This document shows, in pieces, positions 6,726 to 14,444 of a stretch of DNA of 16,035 bases. Below the pieces are notes generated by a model. That model had not been told where the DNA came from. It did no database searches and was given only the letters and a program-made list of their open reading frames with translations. The stretch is from Gammaproteobacteria bacterium. GTDB taxonomy: Bacteria > Pseudomonadota > Gammaproteobacteria > GRL18. The DNA lies in NCBI GenBank assembly GCA_027076245.1, contig JALTKC010000323.1:1-16035 (forward strand), in the 5' to 3' direction. The stretch's first letter is position 1, and each line of letters starts with the position of its first letter. Made by a program: the position numbers and the translations under genes.

Positions 6726-7790
6726 ATGGCCTTGATTTCAATGCGTCAATTACTGGACTATGCTGCTGAACACAGCTTTGGTCTGCCAGCGTTCAATGTA
6801 AATAATATGGAGCAGGTCCATGCTATTATGCAAGCTGCTGATGAAACCGATTCACCAGTGATTATGCAGGGTTCTGCAGGTGCACGTTCTTATGCAGGCG
6901 AACCTTTCCTGCGTCATCTGATTTCTGCGGCAGTAGAAATGTACCCACATATTCCAGTGGTTATGCACCAGGATCACGGTTCTGAGCCAGCGGTTTGTCT
7001 GCGTTCTATCCAGTCCGGTTTTACCTCCGTTATGATGGACGGTTCCCTGATGCCAGACATGAAAACCCCATCTACTTTTGAATACAATGTAGAGACCACT
7101 CGTGAAGTGGTTAAAATGGCTCATGCCGGCGGTGTTTCTGTGGAAGGTGAGCTGGGTTGTCTGGGTTCTCTGGAAACCGGTATGATGGGTGAAGAAGACG
7201 GCCACGGTGCAGAAGGCAAGCTGGACATGGATATGCTGTTAACCGATCCGGAAGAAGCAGCGACCTTTGTTAAGGAAACCGGTGTTGATGCCCTGGCGAT
7301 TGCCATTGGTACTTCTCATGGTGCCTACAAATTCACCAAGGAACCAGAAGGGGATGTACTGCGTATCGACCGTATTGTAGAAATTCATAACCGTATTCCT
7401 GATACTCATCTGGTTATGCACGGTTCTTCTTCTGTACCTCAGGACTGGCTGGAAATCATCAATAACTACGGTGGAGACATGGGACAGACTTATGGTGTTC
7501 CGGTCGATGAAATTGTTGAAGGCATCAAGAACGGTGTACGTAAGGTTAATATTGATACTGACCTGCGTATGGCATCTACTGGTTCTATTCGTAAGTTCCT
7601 GGCTGATAATCCATCCAACTTTGATCCCCGTAAGTTCCTGAAAGCTTCTACCGCAGCTATGAAAGACATCTGTAAAGCTCGTTATGAAGCCTTTGGCTGT
7701 GCGGGTCATGCGTCCAAAATCAAGCCTTTACTGCTTGAAACCATGATTGGTCGCTATGAAAGTGGTGAACTGGATCCAAAGATTTCCTAA
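6726..7790 (+). CDS. fba: Class II fructose-bisphosphate aldolase (CbbA type)
   Basis: Zinc-dependent cytoplasmic aldolase that interconverts fructose 1,6-bisphosphate with glyceraldehyde 3-phosphate and dihydroxyacetone phosphate; CbbA-type enzymes often also act on sedoheptulose bisphosphate. The 354 residues fit the CbbA subgroup, with its QGSAGARSYAGEPFL segment (48-62). Catalytic and metal residues are visible: D83 and H84 in HQDHG, E142 in GELG, H198 in GTSHG, H232 in MHGSSS, and the phosphate and substrate loop around N275 and D277 in NIDTDLR. AAGGAG (6713-6718) lies seven bases before the ATG. It ends the carbon cluster and is followed by two hairpins, the second a classic terminator. 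The symbol cbbA would be equally valid; a Calvin-cycle role cannot be shown here. Confidence 0.97.
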   Translation: MALISMRQLLDYAAEHSFGLPAFNVNNMEQVHAIMQAADETDSPVIMQGSAGARSYAGEPFLRHLISAAVEMYPHIPVVMHQDHGSEPAVCLRSIQSGFTSVMMDGSLMPDMKTPSTFEYNVETTREVVKMAHAGGVSVEGELGCLGSLETGMMGEEDGHGAEGKLDMDMLLTDPEEAATFVKETGVDALAIAIGTSHGAYKFTKEPEGDVLRIDRIVEIHNRIPDTHLVMHGSSSVPQDWLEIINNYGGDMGQTYGVPVDEIVEGIKNGVRKVNIDTDLRMASTGSIRKFLADNPSNFDPRKFLKASTAAMKDICKARYEAFGCAGHASKIKPLLLETMIGRYESGELDPKIS

Positions 7791-7812
7791 TCACGGATAT
7801 CATTGACCAAAA

Positions 7813-7848
7813 TTTAGAGACCTCTTGTGATACAAAAGAGGCTCTAAA
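7813..7848 (+). other. Hairpin after fba, first of two
   Basis: TTTAGAG (7813-7819) pairs with CTCTAAA (7842-7848) and CCTCTT (7821-7826) pairs with AAGAGG (7836-7841), separated by one bulged A at 7820. This gives 13 pairs with a nine-base loop. No T-run follows. It lies between the fba stop and the terminator. Confidence 0.55.
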
Positions 7849-7852
7849 CATG

Positions 7853-7879
7853 AAAGAGGACGGCCTGGCCGTCCTTTTT
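7853..7879 (+). terminator. Intrinsic terminator after fba
   Basis: GGACGGC (7858-7864) pairs perfectly with GCCGTCC (7868-7874) around CTG, followed by five T's (7875-7879) and a further T-rich stretch. An A-run before the stem can pair with the T's, so it could also work on the other strand. It cleanly closes the carbon cluster before purE. Confidence 0.88.
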
Positions 7880-7900
7880 CTGTTTTAATTGAGACAATAA

Positions 7901-7930
7901 TTGACAGTTATTCCTGCTGGAATGACAGGT
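7901..7930 (+). promoter_or_regulatory. Possible purE promoter or operator region
   Basis: TTGACA (7901-7906) is a perfect -35 box located after the fba terminator, but no convincing -10 lies 16-18 bases on. A small palindrome, ATTCC (7910-7914) and GGAAT (7919-7923), lies just downstream. No PurR-type operator is visible. The purE promoter is probably here but not resolved. Confidence 0.3.
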
Positions 7931-7946
7931 AGATAAAGATAAAACT

Positions 7947-8447
7947 ATGAATAGTAATACAAAGCCAGTGGTTGGAGTGGTTATGGGCAGTAATAGTGAC
8001 TGGGAAGTCATGAAAAATGCCTGTCAGATGCTTAAGGATCTGGGGATCACCTATGAGGCAAAAGTGGTTTCAGCTCATCGGACACCTGATCTGCTGTATC
8101 AGTATGCAGAGCAGGCACGAAACCGAGGTATAAAGTGCATTATTGCCGGAGCCGGCGGAGCAGCCCATCTGCCGGGTATGCTGGCGGCCAAAACCACTTT
8201 ACCGGTACTGGGTGTGCCAGTAAATTCACGTCATTTAAAGGGCATGGATTCATTATTATCCATTGTTCAGATGCCCAAAGGCATTCCGGTGGCAACTTTT
8301 GCCATTGGTGAAGCGGGTGCGGCTAATGCCGGTTTATATGCGGCATCTATTTTATCGGTTACTGATCAGGCTATTGCTGATAAACTACAGATATTCAGAG
8401 ACAAACAGGCAGAAGCAGTATTGGATATGGAACTGCCGGAGTTGTAA
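7947..8447 (+). CDS. purE: N5-carboxyaminoimidazole ribonucleotide mutase
   Basis: Class I PurE moves the carboxylate of N5-CAIR to carbon 4 to make CAIR in de novo purine synthesis. The 166 residues carry the nucleotide-binding MGSNSDW (13-19), SAHRTPD (42-48) with the conserved His 44, and the AGAGGAAHLPGM segment (67-78) with His 74. Length and motifs fit bacterial class I enzymes, which work with PurK; purK is indeed the next gene. The ATG at 7947 has no good Shine-Dalgarno sequence: the bases before it are A-rich, and AGGT at 7927 is too far away. It follows the strong fba terminator, so it begins a new transcription unit with purK and probably trmO. Confidence 0.97.
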   Translation: MNSNTKPVVGVVMGSNSDWEVMKNACQMLKDLGITYEAKVVSAHRTPDLLYQYAEQARNRGIKCIIAGAGGAAHLPGMLAAKTTLPVLGVPVNSRHLKGMDSLLSIVQMPKGIPVATFAIGEAGAANAGLYAASILSVTDQAIADKLQIFRDKQAEAVLDMELPEL

Positions 8448-8465
8448 AAAGTATTATAGAAAGTA

Positions 8466-8491
8466 GGATAAAAAAGCGGGATATAAAAAGC
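8466..8491 (+). repeat. Short imperfect tandem repeat before purK
   Basis: GGATAAAAAAGC (8466-8477) is followed after one base by GGATATAAAAAGC (8479-8491). The two units differ by one inserted T, with the A-run otherwise equal in kind. They lie in the 65-base purE-purK gap, just before the purK start region. Confidence 0.45.
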
Positions 8492-8512
8492 AGAATGAGG
8501 AAAAACGATACC

Positions 8513-9643
8513 ATGATACTACCAGGAAAAACATTAGGTATGCTTGGCGGTGGTCAGCTGGGGCGGATGTTTGTTATGGCGGCTCATGCAATGGGCTATC
8601 ATGTTATTGTCCTGGATCCCGATCCTGACAGTCCGGCGGGTCGGATTGCCGATGAACATATTCATGCATCCTATTCAGACCAGTGGGCGCTGGAGCAACT
8701 AGCAAATAATTGCGATGCCATTACCACTGAATTTGAAAATATACCCTCAGCCACTTTAAAGAAACTGGAACAGTCGGTTCCGGTTCGGCCTTCCTCCTCT
8801 GCTGTTGAAATTGCCCAGAACCGTATTTCTGAGAAAACCTTTCTGGCCGATAATGGTTTTGAAACCGCTCGTTTCTTTCCCATATATGAAAAGGAAGAAC
8901 TGGAATTTGCGCTGACACAGATTGGCGGAACAGCAATTCTTAAAGTCGCCAGCTTTGGTTACGACGGCAAGGGACAGGTTATTGTTAATAACCTGGAAGA
9001 AGCGATTGCCGGCTTTGAATCCATGGGCTCAGTGCATTGTGTGCTGGAAGAAAAGGTGGATCTTCAGACTGAGGTATCGGTGGTACTGGCCCGCAGTCAT
9101 GATGGTACTGTGGCCTGTTATCCGGTCGGTGAGAATCATCATGTAAACGGCATTCTGGAATATACAGCAGTCCCTTCCAGCCTGCCCAAGGTCTTGCTGG
9201 ACAGAGCGGTTCGGGATGCTACTGAGTTTGCACAAAAGCTGGATTACTGCGGGGTTATGGCCGTAGAATTTTTCTATACCCGTGATGAACGACTGCTGAT
9301 CAATGAAGTGGCACCCAGACCTCATAACAGCGGCCATTATACCATTGATGCCTGTAAGACTTCACAGTTTGAGCAGCAGGTGCGTATGCTTTGCGGACTG
9401 CCCGCCGGCAGTGTGGAACTGCTGTCACCAGTGGTGATGTTTAATATTCTGGGGGATGTCTGGGTCAATGGTGAGCCGGACTGGGAGCAGTTATTGTCTA
9501 ACCCGAATGTTAAGCTGCATCTGTATGGTAAGCGGGAAGCACGAGCCGGGCGTAAAATGGGGCATTTTACCTGCCTTGGACGCTCCACCACAGAGCTGCT
9601 GCAGGAAACCCGCAGGCTGGCCAATGCCCTGCCCAATCCCTGA
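8513..9643 (+). CDS. purK: N5-carboxyaminoimidazole ribonucleotide synthetase
   Basis: ATP-grasp enzyme that carboxylates aminoimidazole ribonucleotide with bicarbonate and ATP to give N5-CAIR, the substrate of PurE. Numbered from the ATG at 8513 it has 376 residues, with the N-terminal GGGQLGRM (12-19), the ATP-grasp central glycine loop YDGKGQ (150-155), the metal-binding NEVAPRPHNSGH (264-275) and a C-terminal GHFT (350-353). Two ATGs are possible: 8495 adds six residues (MRKNDT) with little in front of it. The ATG at 8513 gives the family-typical MILPGKT start and has GAGGA (8497-8501) 11 bases upstream, so I prefer it. It lies 65 bases after purE, in the same unit; trmO starts 12 bases after its stop. 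Confidence 0.96.
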   Translation: MILPGKTLGMLGGGQLGRMFVMAAHAMGYHVIVLDPDPDSPAGRIADEHIHASYSDQWALEQLANNCDAITTEFENIPSATLKKLEQSVPVRPSSSAVEIAQNRISEKTFLADNGFETARFFPIYEKEELEFALTQIGGTAILKVASFGYDGKGQVIVNNLEEAIAGFESMGSVHCVLEEKVDLQTEVSVVLARSHDGTVACYPVGENHHVNGILEYTAVPSSLPKVLLDRAVRDATEFAQKLDYCGVMAVEFFYTRDERLLINEVAPRPHNSGHYTIDACKTSQFEQQVRMLCGLPAGSVELLSPVVMFNILGDVWVNGEPDWEQLLSNPNVKLHLYGKREARAGRKMGHFTCLGRSTTELLQETRRLANALPNP

Positions 9644-9654
9644 TTGTTCATTAT

Positions 9655-10356
9655 ATGGCTTATAGCTTTGAAACCATCGGGATAGTCCATTCCTGTTATA
9701 AGGACAAGTTTGCCATCCCCAGGCAGGCCGGTCTGGTAACGGCTTCTACCGCTAGCATAGAATTGCAATCCCCTTTTAATGACATAGAAACCACCCGCGG
9801 CCTTGAGGATTTTTCACATCTCTGGCTGACCTTTGTCTTTCACCGGCATGTGGATAAAGGCTGGAATGTTATGGTTAAACCGCCGAGGCTCGACGGTAAA
9901 CAGCGTTTCGGAGTATTTGCCACCCGTGCCAGTTTTCGCCCCAACCCGATTGGCCTGTCACTGGTTGAACTGGACAGGATTGAACAGGATGGTTCCAGAG
10001 TACTGATTCATATTAAGGGGGCGGATTTGCTGGATCAGACACCGATACTCGATATTAAGCCTTATGTACCCTATAGTGACAGTTTACAGAATGCCAGAGG
10101 AGGTTTTACTGATAATATTCACGAACAGATTTTTACCGTAGAATTCAGTCCTCTGGCGGAGCAGCAGACAGAACAGGCCAGTAAAAAATATCCGCAGATC
10201 AGAGAATTTATCAGTCAGTTATTAGGACTGGATCATCGTGCGTATTTTTATAAAAAAATAGATAAAAGTTATGCCACTAAAATATACGATTATGATCTGA
10301 GATGGACAGTAAAAGATAATACGGTTCAGGTCATAAGCCTGGAAACGATTTGTTAA
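9655..10356 (+). CDS. trmO: tRNA (N6-threonylcarbamoyladenosine(37)-N6)-methyltransferase TrmO (TsaA)
   Basis: TrmO methylates t6A37 to m6t6A in threonine tRNAs using S-adenosylmethionine. The 233 residues resemble E. coli TrmO (YaeB, 235 residues) throughout. Shared blocks are FAIPRQAGL (19-27), EDFSHLW (51-57), the hallmark FATRASFRPNPIG (88-100) and the DQTPILDIKPYVPY stretch (127-140), then a C-terminal domain ending with DLRWTV. The start lies 12 bases after the purK stop with no recognisable Shine-Dalgarno sequence, so translational coupling to purK is likely. The link to purine genes looks like transcriptional convenience rather than shared chemistry. Its 3' end faces the DUF3025 gene on the other strand with only 25 bases between and no hairpin terminator there. 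Confidence 0.95.
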   Translation: MAYSFETIGIVHSCYKDKFAIPRQAGLVTASTASIELQSPFNDIETTRGLEDFSHLWLTFVFHRHVDKGWNVMVKPPRLDGKQRFGVFATRASFRPNPIGLSLVELDRIEQDGSRVLIHIKGADLLDQTPILDIKPYVPYSDSLQNARGGFTDNIHEQIFTVEFSPLAEQQTEQASKKYPQIREFISQLLGLDHRAYFYKKIDKSYATKIYDYDLRWTVKDNTVQVISLETIC

Positions 10357-10381
10357 TTTCTAATTACATCATTTGTCTGTA

Positions 10382-11215
10382 TTACTTTCTTTTAGCACGT
10401 TTTGGCCGAAAATAATCTTTATTATCATAAAACTCAGGCTCCTTATTAGCGGGAAACCAGCCAGGCACACCCAGAATGGGTAAGGGGGACAAATATCGTG
10501 AGTCGGCAAGACGATTGTGTTTCTTAATATCATCCCTTAATAATAGATCCAGTATTTTATATTGCTCTATTTTTGAGAGACTGAAAAAATCATCTGGTAC
10601 CGTAAGACAGTAAGCTTTACCGGTAAAGCCGATAAAAGGCTTAAAGGCTTTTTCATACATGCCGTGGCCGAAAACAAAGGCACCGGTAGTTTGCTGAACA
10701 CCGGGCAGCCAGCAGGAACGCTGTTTTACAAAAGCCTGTTGCCATTGATGAGCTTTTAAGCTCTGCAGTAGGTCAGTATCGGTGCTGGCAATAATAATTC
10801 CGGATTCATCCAGATGGGTAATGGCATCCCGTGCCGGTGTCCGTTTTTTTCCGGGTTGTTTATACAGCTCCTGCATATGCAGTTCATTTAACAGAATTTT
10901 GGTCAGAGGAAAAAGGATCCAGATAAAAGCATTAAATAAATCATGCCAGCTTTGCTCCCGGGTGCTGATAATACCGGTTTTGAATACCCGTTCTTCATAG
11001 CCCATTTCCGGAAATGGCAGGGAATTATCCTGCGGTTTCATATCCAGGTTCAGGCCGCTGGCCAGGGTTATGGGGGATTTTATTAAAGCCATCAAACCAC
11101 TACAGCCGGGCCAGTCAGTCCAGTCAACATTCTGCAGCAGCAGTTTCAGAGCTGAAAAAATGGGACTTTTACTGAGAAAGTCGGCATCCCATTGCTGAAT
11201 AATATTTTTGGCCAT
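10382..11215 (-). CDS. DUF3025 family protein
   Basis: Protein of 277 residues in the DUF3025 family of proteobacteria; its function is not known to me. Recognisable family blocks are YEERVFKTGIISTREQSWHD (73-92), a run of aromatic and helical residues around NAFIWILFPLTK, the ARDAITHLDESG stretch (128-139), GHGMYEKAFKPFIG near the middle, and the C-terminal LSPLPILGVPGWF plus FYDNKDYFRP. I see no signal peptide or membrane segment, so it is probably cytoplasmic; the C-terminus is basic (RPKRAKRK). The start codon at 11215 has only a weak ribosome binding site. It lies 42 bases downstream of the GGDEF/EAL gene on the same strand, so co-transcription is plausible, though a T-rich run in the gap on that strand might reduce read-through. 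Confidence 0.85.
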   Translation of the reverse strand: MAKNIIQQWDADFLSKSPIFSALKLLLQNVDWTDWPGCSGLMALIKSPITLASGLNLDMKPQDNSLPFPEMGYEERVFKTGIISTREQSWHDLFNAFIWILFPLTKILLNELHMQELYKQPGKKRTPARDAITHLDESGIIIASTDTDLLQSLKAHQWQQAFVKQRSCWLPGVQQTTGAFVFGHGMYEKAFKPFIGFTGKAYCLTVPDDFFSLSKIEQYKILDLLLRDDIKKHNRLADSRYLSPLPILGVPGWFPANKEPEFYDNKDYFRPKRAKRK

Positions 11216-11257
11216 CGGTAAGCGTTTATAGGTGATTGCTCTCAGGATTAAAAAAAA

Positions 11258-14200
11258 TTATAAAGGCTCCGGGCGGGCAATGCCATAGCCCTGAAGATAG
11301 TCTATCCGCATATCAATCAGTTCATTTTTAATAGCATCCGTTTCAACGTATTCAGCAATGGTCTGCAGACCCATAATATGGCCGATTTCGTTAATGGATT
11401 TCACCATGGCCCGATCAATAGGGTCATCCAGAATATCCTTAATAAAACTGCCGTCAATTTTCAGGTAATTAACCGGTAAGTTCTTAAGGTAGGCAAAGGA
11501 GGACATGCCAGTGCCGAAATCATCCAGGGCAAACAGGAAGCCCTGGTTGGTAAGTTTGCGTATAAAATCAATGGCCTGTTCGAGATGGGTAATGGCAGCA
11601 CTTTCGGTGATCTCGAAACAGATGAGTTGAGGATTAATACGATATTTTTTCTGCTGCCTGATAATAAAGTCATACAATGACGGCTCACCGATACTTTGCC
11701 CTGACAGGTTAATAGAACAGACACAGGCCTGTTCTGAGCGGGTGATAGTATGAGAAGCAATGGCCTTAAAACTGTTTTTAATGACCCAGTAATCAATGTC
11801 AAGCATCAGGCTATAGCGTTCAGCAGCGGGTAAAAAAGCGCCGGGCATGATAATATTGCCGTCCTTATCCTGCATCCGGATTAAAATTTCATAATGCAGG
11901 TTATCTCTGGCAGTGTGTTCTGAGGGCATAATAACCTGTTTATATAATAACAGGCGATTATCCTCCAGAGCACTGCGGATTTCAGATACCCAGCGCATTT
12001 CACCATGGTGACGTGCCGTTTCAGTATCATCGGGTTCAATCACATGAACCCGGTTACGTCCTTTTTCCTTGGCAATATAGCAGGCGGAATCAATATCACT
12101 GAGGATCTGCTGAACCGACTCGCTGTCCTGAGTAATGGCTGAAATACCGATACTGACACCAATACTGAATATCCTATCTTCCCAGAGAAAACGAAAATCC
12201 TTGACCGCAAGGCAGAGTTTCTGGCTCAGTTCTGTGGCTCGCTCCAGTGAACAGTCTTCCAGTAGCAGGCCGAATTCATCACCGCCCAGGCGGGCCAGAG
12301 TATCGTGTTTACGGATATTATCCTTAAGCAGATGGGCAATGAGTTTGAGCATTTCATCACCGGCCAGATGACCGCAGGTATCATTAACCAGTTTAAACTG
12401 ATCCAGATCCAGATAACAGGCGACATGCACTGAATGTTCAGTATGGGCAGATTCCAGTGCTTCAGTCATTTTCTGTTCAAAAGAATATCGGTTTAGCAGA
12501 CCGGTAAGTGAGTCATGCTGGGCCAGAAAATTCATCTTGCTCTTTATTCTCTGAGCTTCGGTGACATCACGAAAGACCGTTACCGAACCGGTTATTTCCT
12601 GTTGGTCGTTAACAATGGGATAAGCCGAATAATCAACCGGGAAAGAGGTGCCATCCTTACGCCAGAAGACTTCGTTTTCAATATGCTGGGGGCTGTTGGT
12701 ACGAAATGCCTGGTAAACAGGACAGTCTTCGTGGGGATAGGGGGTTCCATCTTTATGAGTATGATGAGTCATGTCGTGCATTTTTTTGCCCAGCAGTTCA
12801 TCAAGGGCAAAACCAAACATGTTAAGCGCGGCACGGTTGGCAAAAGTACAAAGACCATTAATATCAACACCATATATCCCTTCACCAGTAGATTCCAGCA
12901 GCAGGCTCATAGATTCATTTAATTTGCTCAGTTCTGCTGTGTACTGTTCGAGCTGTTGCTGGGAATGCTGATGTTTCTGCTGTAATTCATAATAGCGGAT
13001 AGCGTATTCAATATCCCGTACCATTTCTTCCAGCAGGTTAACAATATCATTGCTGAAAAAATCAACCTGATCAGAATAAACTGAAAAAACACCAATAACC
13101 TGCCGGTTCTGGAATATGGGCAAAGCAGCGACAGCCTGTATATTGGCTTCCCGTGCCGCTTCGTGCTGGGGGCGGGTATCTGAGTGATTGAGGAAATCAT
13201 TAATAAGTACAATTTTTTTGTTCAGCACGGCCCGGGTAGCAGGTATGATTGAATTGTTCTGATTGCCATTGTTCGGTTTAAGAGAAAAATCCAGTTTGTG
13301 CAGACAGTCTTTACTTTTACCGGAACTGGCAACTATATTTAGTTTTGATTCTGTGTTATTGACTATCCCCACCCATGCCAGGGTCAGGTAAACCTGAGCA
13401 GTGGCTATCTGACATAGTTTGTTAAATAATTCCTGTTTATCATTAAACTGAATAATACTTTTATTGGTCTGAGCAAGAGCCTGATAGAGTGCCTGTTGTT
13501 TAAGCAGAGACTGCTCCCTCTGGGCGATGGTCTGTGCCATTTTATTGAAGGACTGACCCATTTGGGTTAATTCATCATTGCCGGTAATATTTATTCGGGT
13601 CTGATAGTGCCCAATGGCCAGAGCTTCAGAACTGCGTTGCAGACTGCGGATGCGTGAAATGATGGTTTTGTTCATCAGAACTGAGATAAGGAACAGTGCA
13701 AACAGAAAAGTGGACAGGTGAATTTTTATACTGTTTATAAATTGCTCTTCTATGCGCTGCTGAATAATTCTGGACGGCAGTTTAATACTGATTAAGCCGC
13801 GTAAATCGCCCAGTTTATAGTTATATGCCGTATCATAGCGTTTCTGAATACTTTCTGGTGCCTGGCTTTTTTTACCATGGCATTTCAGGCATCGTGGTTC
13901 TATATAAACCGGCTGGCTGAAATGATAAAACTGTTCACCGTCTTTATTGGTAAAGGGGACAAAGCGCTCCTGTGCTGACTTATGTTTCCTGAAATAGTTA
14001 ATAGCTTCCAGTTCAATGGGATCAGCCATATTTCTGGGGTTTCTGGGGCGGTCAGAAACCGTGTTAAAGGTCAGGCCGTTATTCACCCATTGAGTAAACT
14101 CACTGGAAATACGACTGATGGCATAGGCAGGCAGAAATTCCAGGGTAGTGTCATTAATTTGCACCTGGTGATTAATAAATATTTTCTGATAGACACTGCG

Positions 14201-14356
14201 GTAGGCCATAAGAACGCCGCGAATATTGCGGGCATTATCCTGTATGTTTGCCAGAACTTCTGTTTTTATCTGCCGCTGGCCGATGGTGATACTGACTATA
14301 AAGTGCAGCAGAAAGATAATTGCAGTAATAATATAGACTTTAGTCTGCAATTTCAT
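11258..14356 (-). CDS. Membrane sensor with periplasmic heme-c motif, HAMP, GAF, PAS, GGDEF and EAL domains
   Basis: Predicted c-di-GMP turnover protein of 1032 residues. Order: membrane helix about 7-26; periplasmic Tll0287-like/DUF3365 domain about 27-210 with the heme-attachment motif CLKCH (156-160); second helix about 212-228; HAMP about 229-282; GAF-like about 295-455; a Gln-rich coiled coil about 455-487; PAS about 485-600; GGDEF about 605-775; EAL about 785-1032. The cyclase domain has intact GGDEF (691-695) and an RxxD inhibitory site, RKHD (682-685), five residues before it. The phosphodiesterase domain has EIL in place of EAL (E823), with N883, E915, DDFGTG (945-950), K966, E1002 and Q1022 in place. 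Both activities may therefore be real, with net output set by the sensor domains. A periplasmic heme c would suggest sensing of redox state or a small gas. The start at 14356 has TGGAG about 11 bases upstream. Confidence 0.93.
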   Translation of the reverse strand: MKLQTKVYIITAIIFLLHFIVSITIGQRQIKTEVLANIQDNARNIRGVLMAYRSVYQKIFINHQVQINDTTLEFLPAYAISRISSEFTQWVNNGLTFNTVSDRPRNPRNMADPIELEAINYFRKHKSAQERFVPFTNKDGEQFYHFSQPVYIEPRCLKCHGKKSQAPESIQKRYDTAYNYKLGDLRGLISIKLPSRIIQQRIEEQFINSIKIHLSTFLFALFLISVLMNKTIISRIRSLQRSSEALAIGHYQTRINITGNDELTQMGQSFNKMAQTIAQREQSLLKQQALYQALAQTNKSIIQFNDKQELFNKLCQIATAQVYLTLAWVGIVNNTESKLNIVASSGKSKDCLHKLDFSLKPNNGNQNNSIIPATRAVLNKKIVLINDFLNHSDTRPQHEAAREANIQAVAALPIFQNRQVIGVFSVYSDQVDFFSNDIVNLLEEMVRDIEYAIRYYELQQKHQHSQQQLEQYTAELSKLNESMSLLLESTGEGIYGVDINGLCTFANRAALNMFGFALDELLGKKMHDMTHHTHKDGTPYPHEDCPVYQAFRTNSPQHIENEVFWRKDGTSFPVDYSAYPIVNDQQEITGSVTVFRDVTEAQRIKSKMNFLAQHDSLTGLLNRYSFEQKMTEALESAHTEHSVHVACYLDLDQFKLVNDTCGHLAGDEMLKLIAHLLKDNIRKHDTLARLGGDEFGLLLEDCSLERATELSQKLCLAVKDFRFLWEDRIFSIGVSIGISAITQDSESVQQILSDIDSACYIAKEKGRNRVHVIEPDDTETARHHGEMRWVSEIRSALEDNRLLLYKQVIMPSEHTARDNLHYEILIRMQDKDGNIIMPGAFLPAAERYSLMLDIDYWVIKNSFKAIASHTITRSEQACVCSINLSGQSIGEPSLYDFIIRQQKKYRINPQLICFEITESAAITHLEQAIDFIRKLTNQGFLFALDDFGTGMSSFAYLKNLPVNYLKIDGSFIKDILDDPIDRAMVKSINEIGHIMGLQTIAEYVETDAIKNELIDMRIDYLQGYGIARPEPL

Positions 14357-14400
14357 TGCATGTATAACTCCATTATGGATAGACGCTCATTAAGTGTAGT

Positions 14401-14444
14401 TAACTGGCGGGAATTATCAATGCAAAAAGGGGGTAGGCCAGTTA
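14401..14444 (-). other. Inverted repeat at the ppnP end
   Basis: TAACTGGC (14401-14408) and GCCAGTTA (14437-14444) are perfect eight-base inverted arms 28 bases apart; the right arm includes the ppnP stop codon. On the transcribed strand a five-T run falls inside the loop rather than after the stem, so this is not a standard terminator. It may be a weak barrier or processing structure before the GGDEF/EAL gene. Confidence 0.35.

Noticed and set aside
7239..7709. 156-codon open frame on the - strand
   Set aside because: Antisense to fba, with no recognisable motif and no ribosome binding site.
7880..7946. PurR operator upstream of purE
   Set aside because: No sequence resembling the ACGCAAACGTTTGCGT palindrome was found; only a short ATTCC/GGAAT pair is present.
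9337..9768. 143-codon open frame on the - strand
   Set aside because: Antisense across the purK end and trmO start, both of which are secure.
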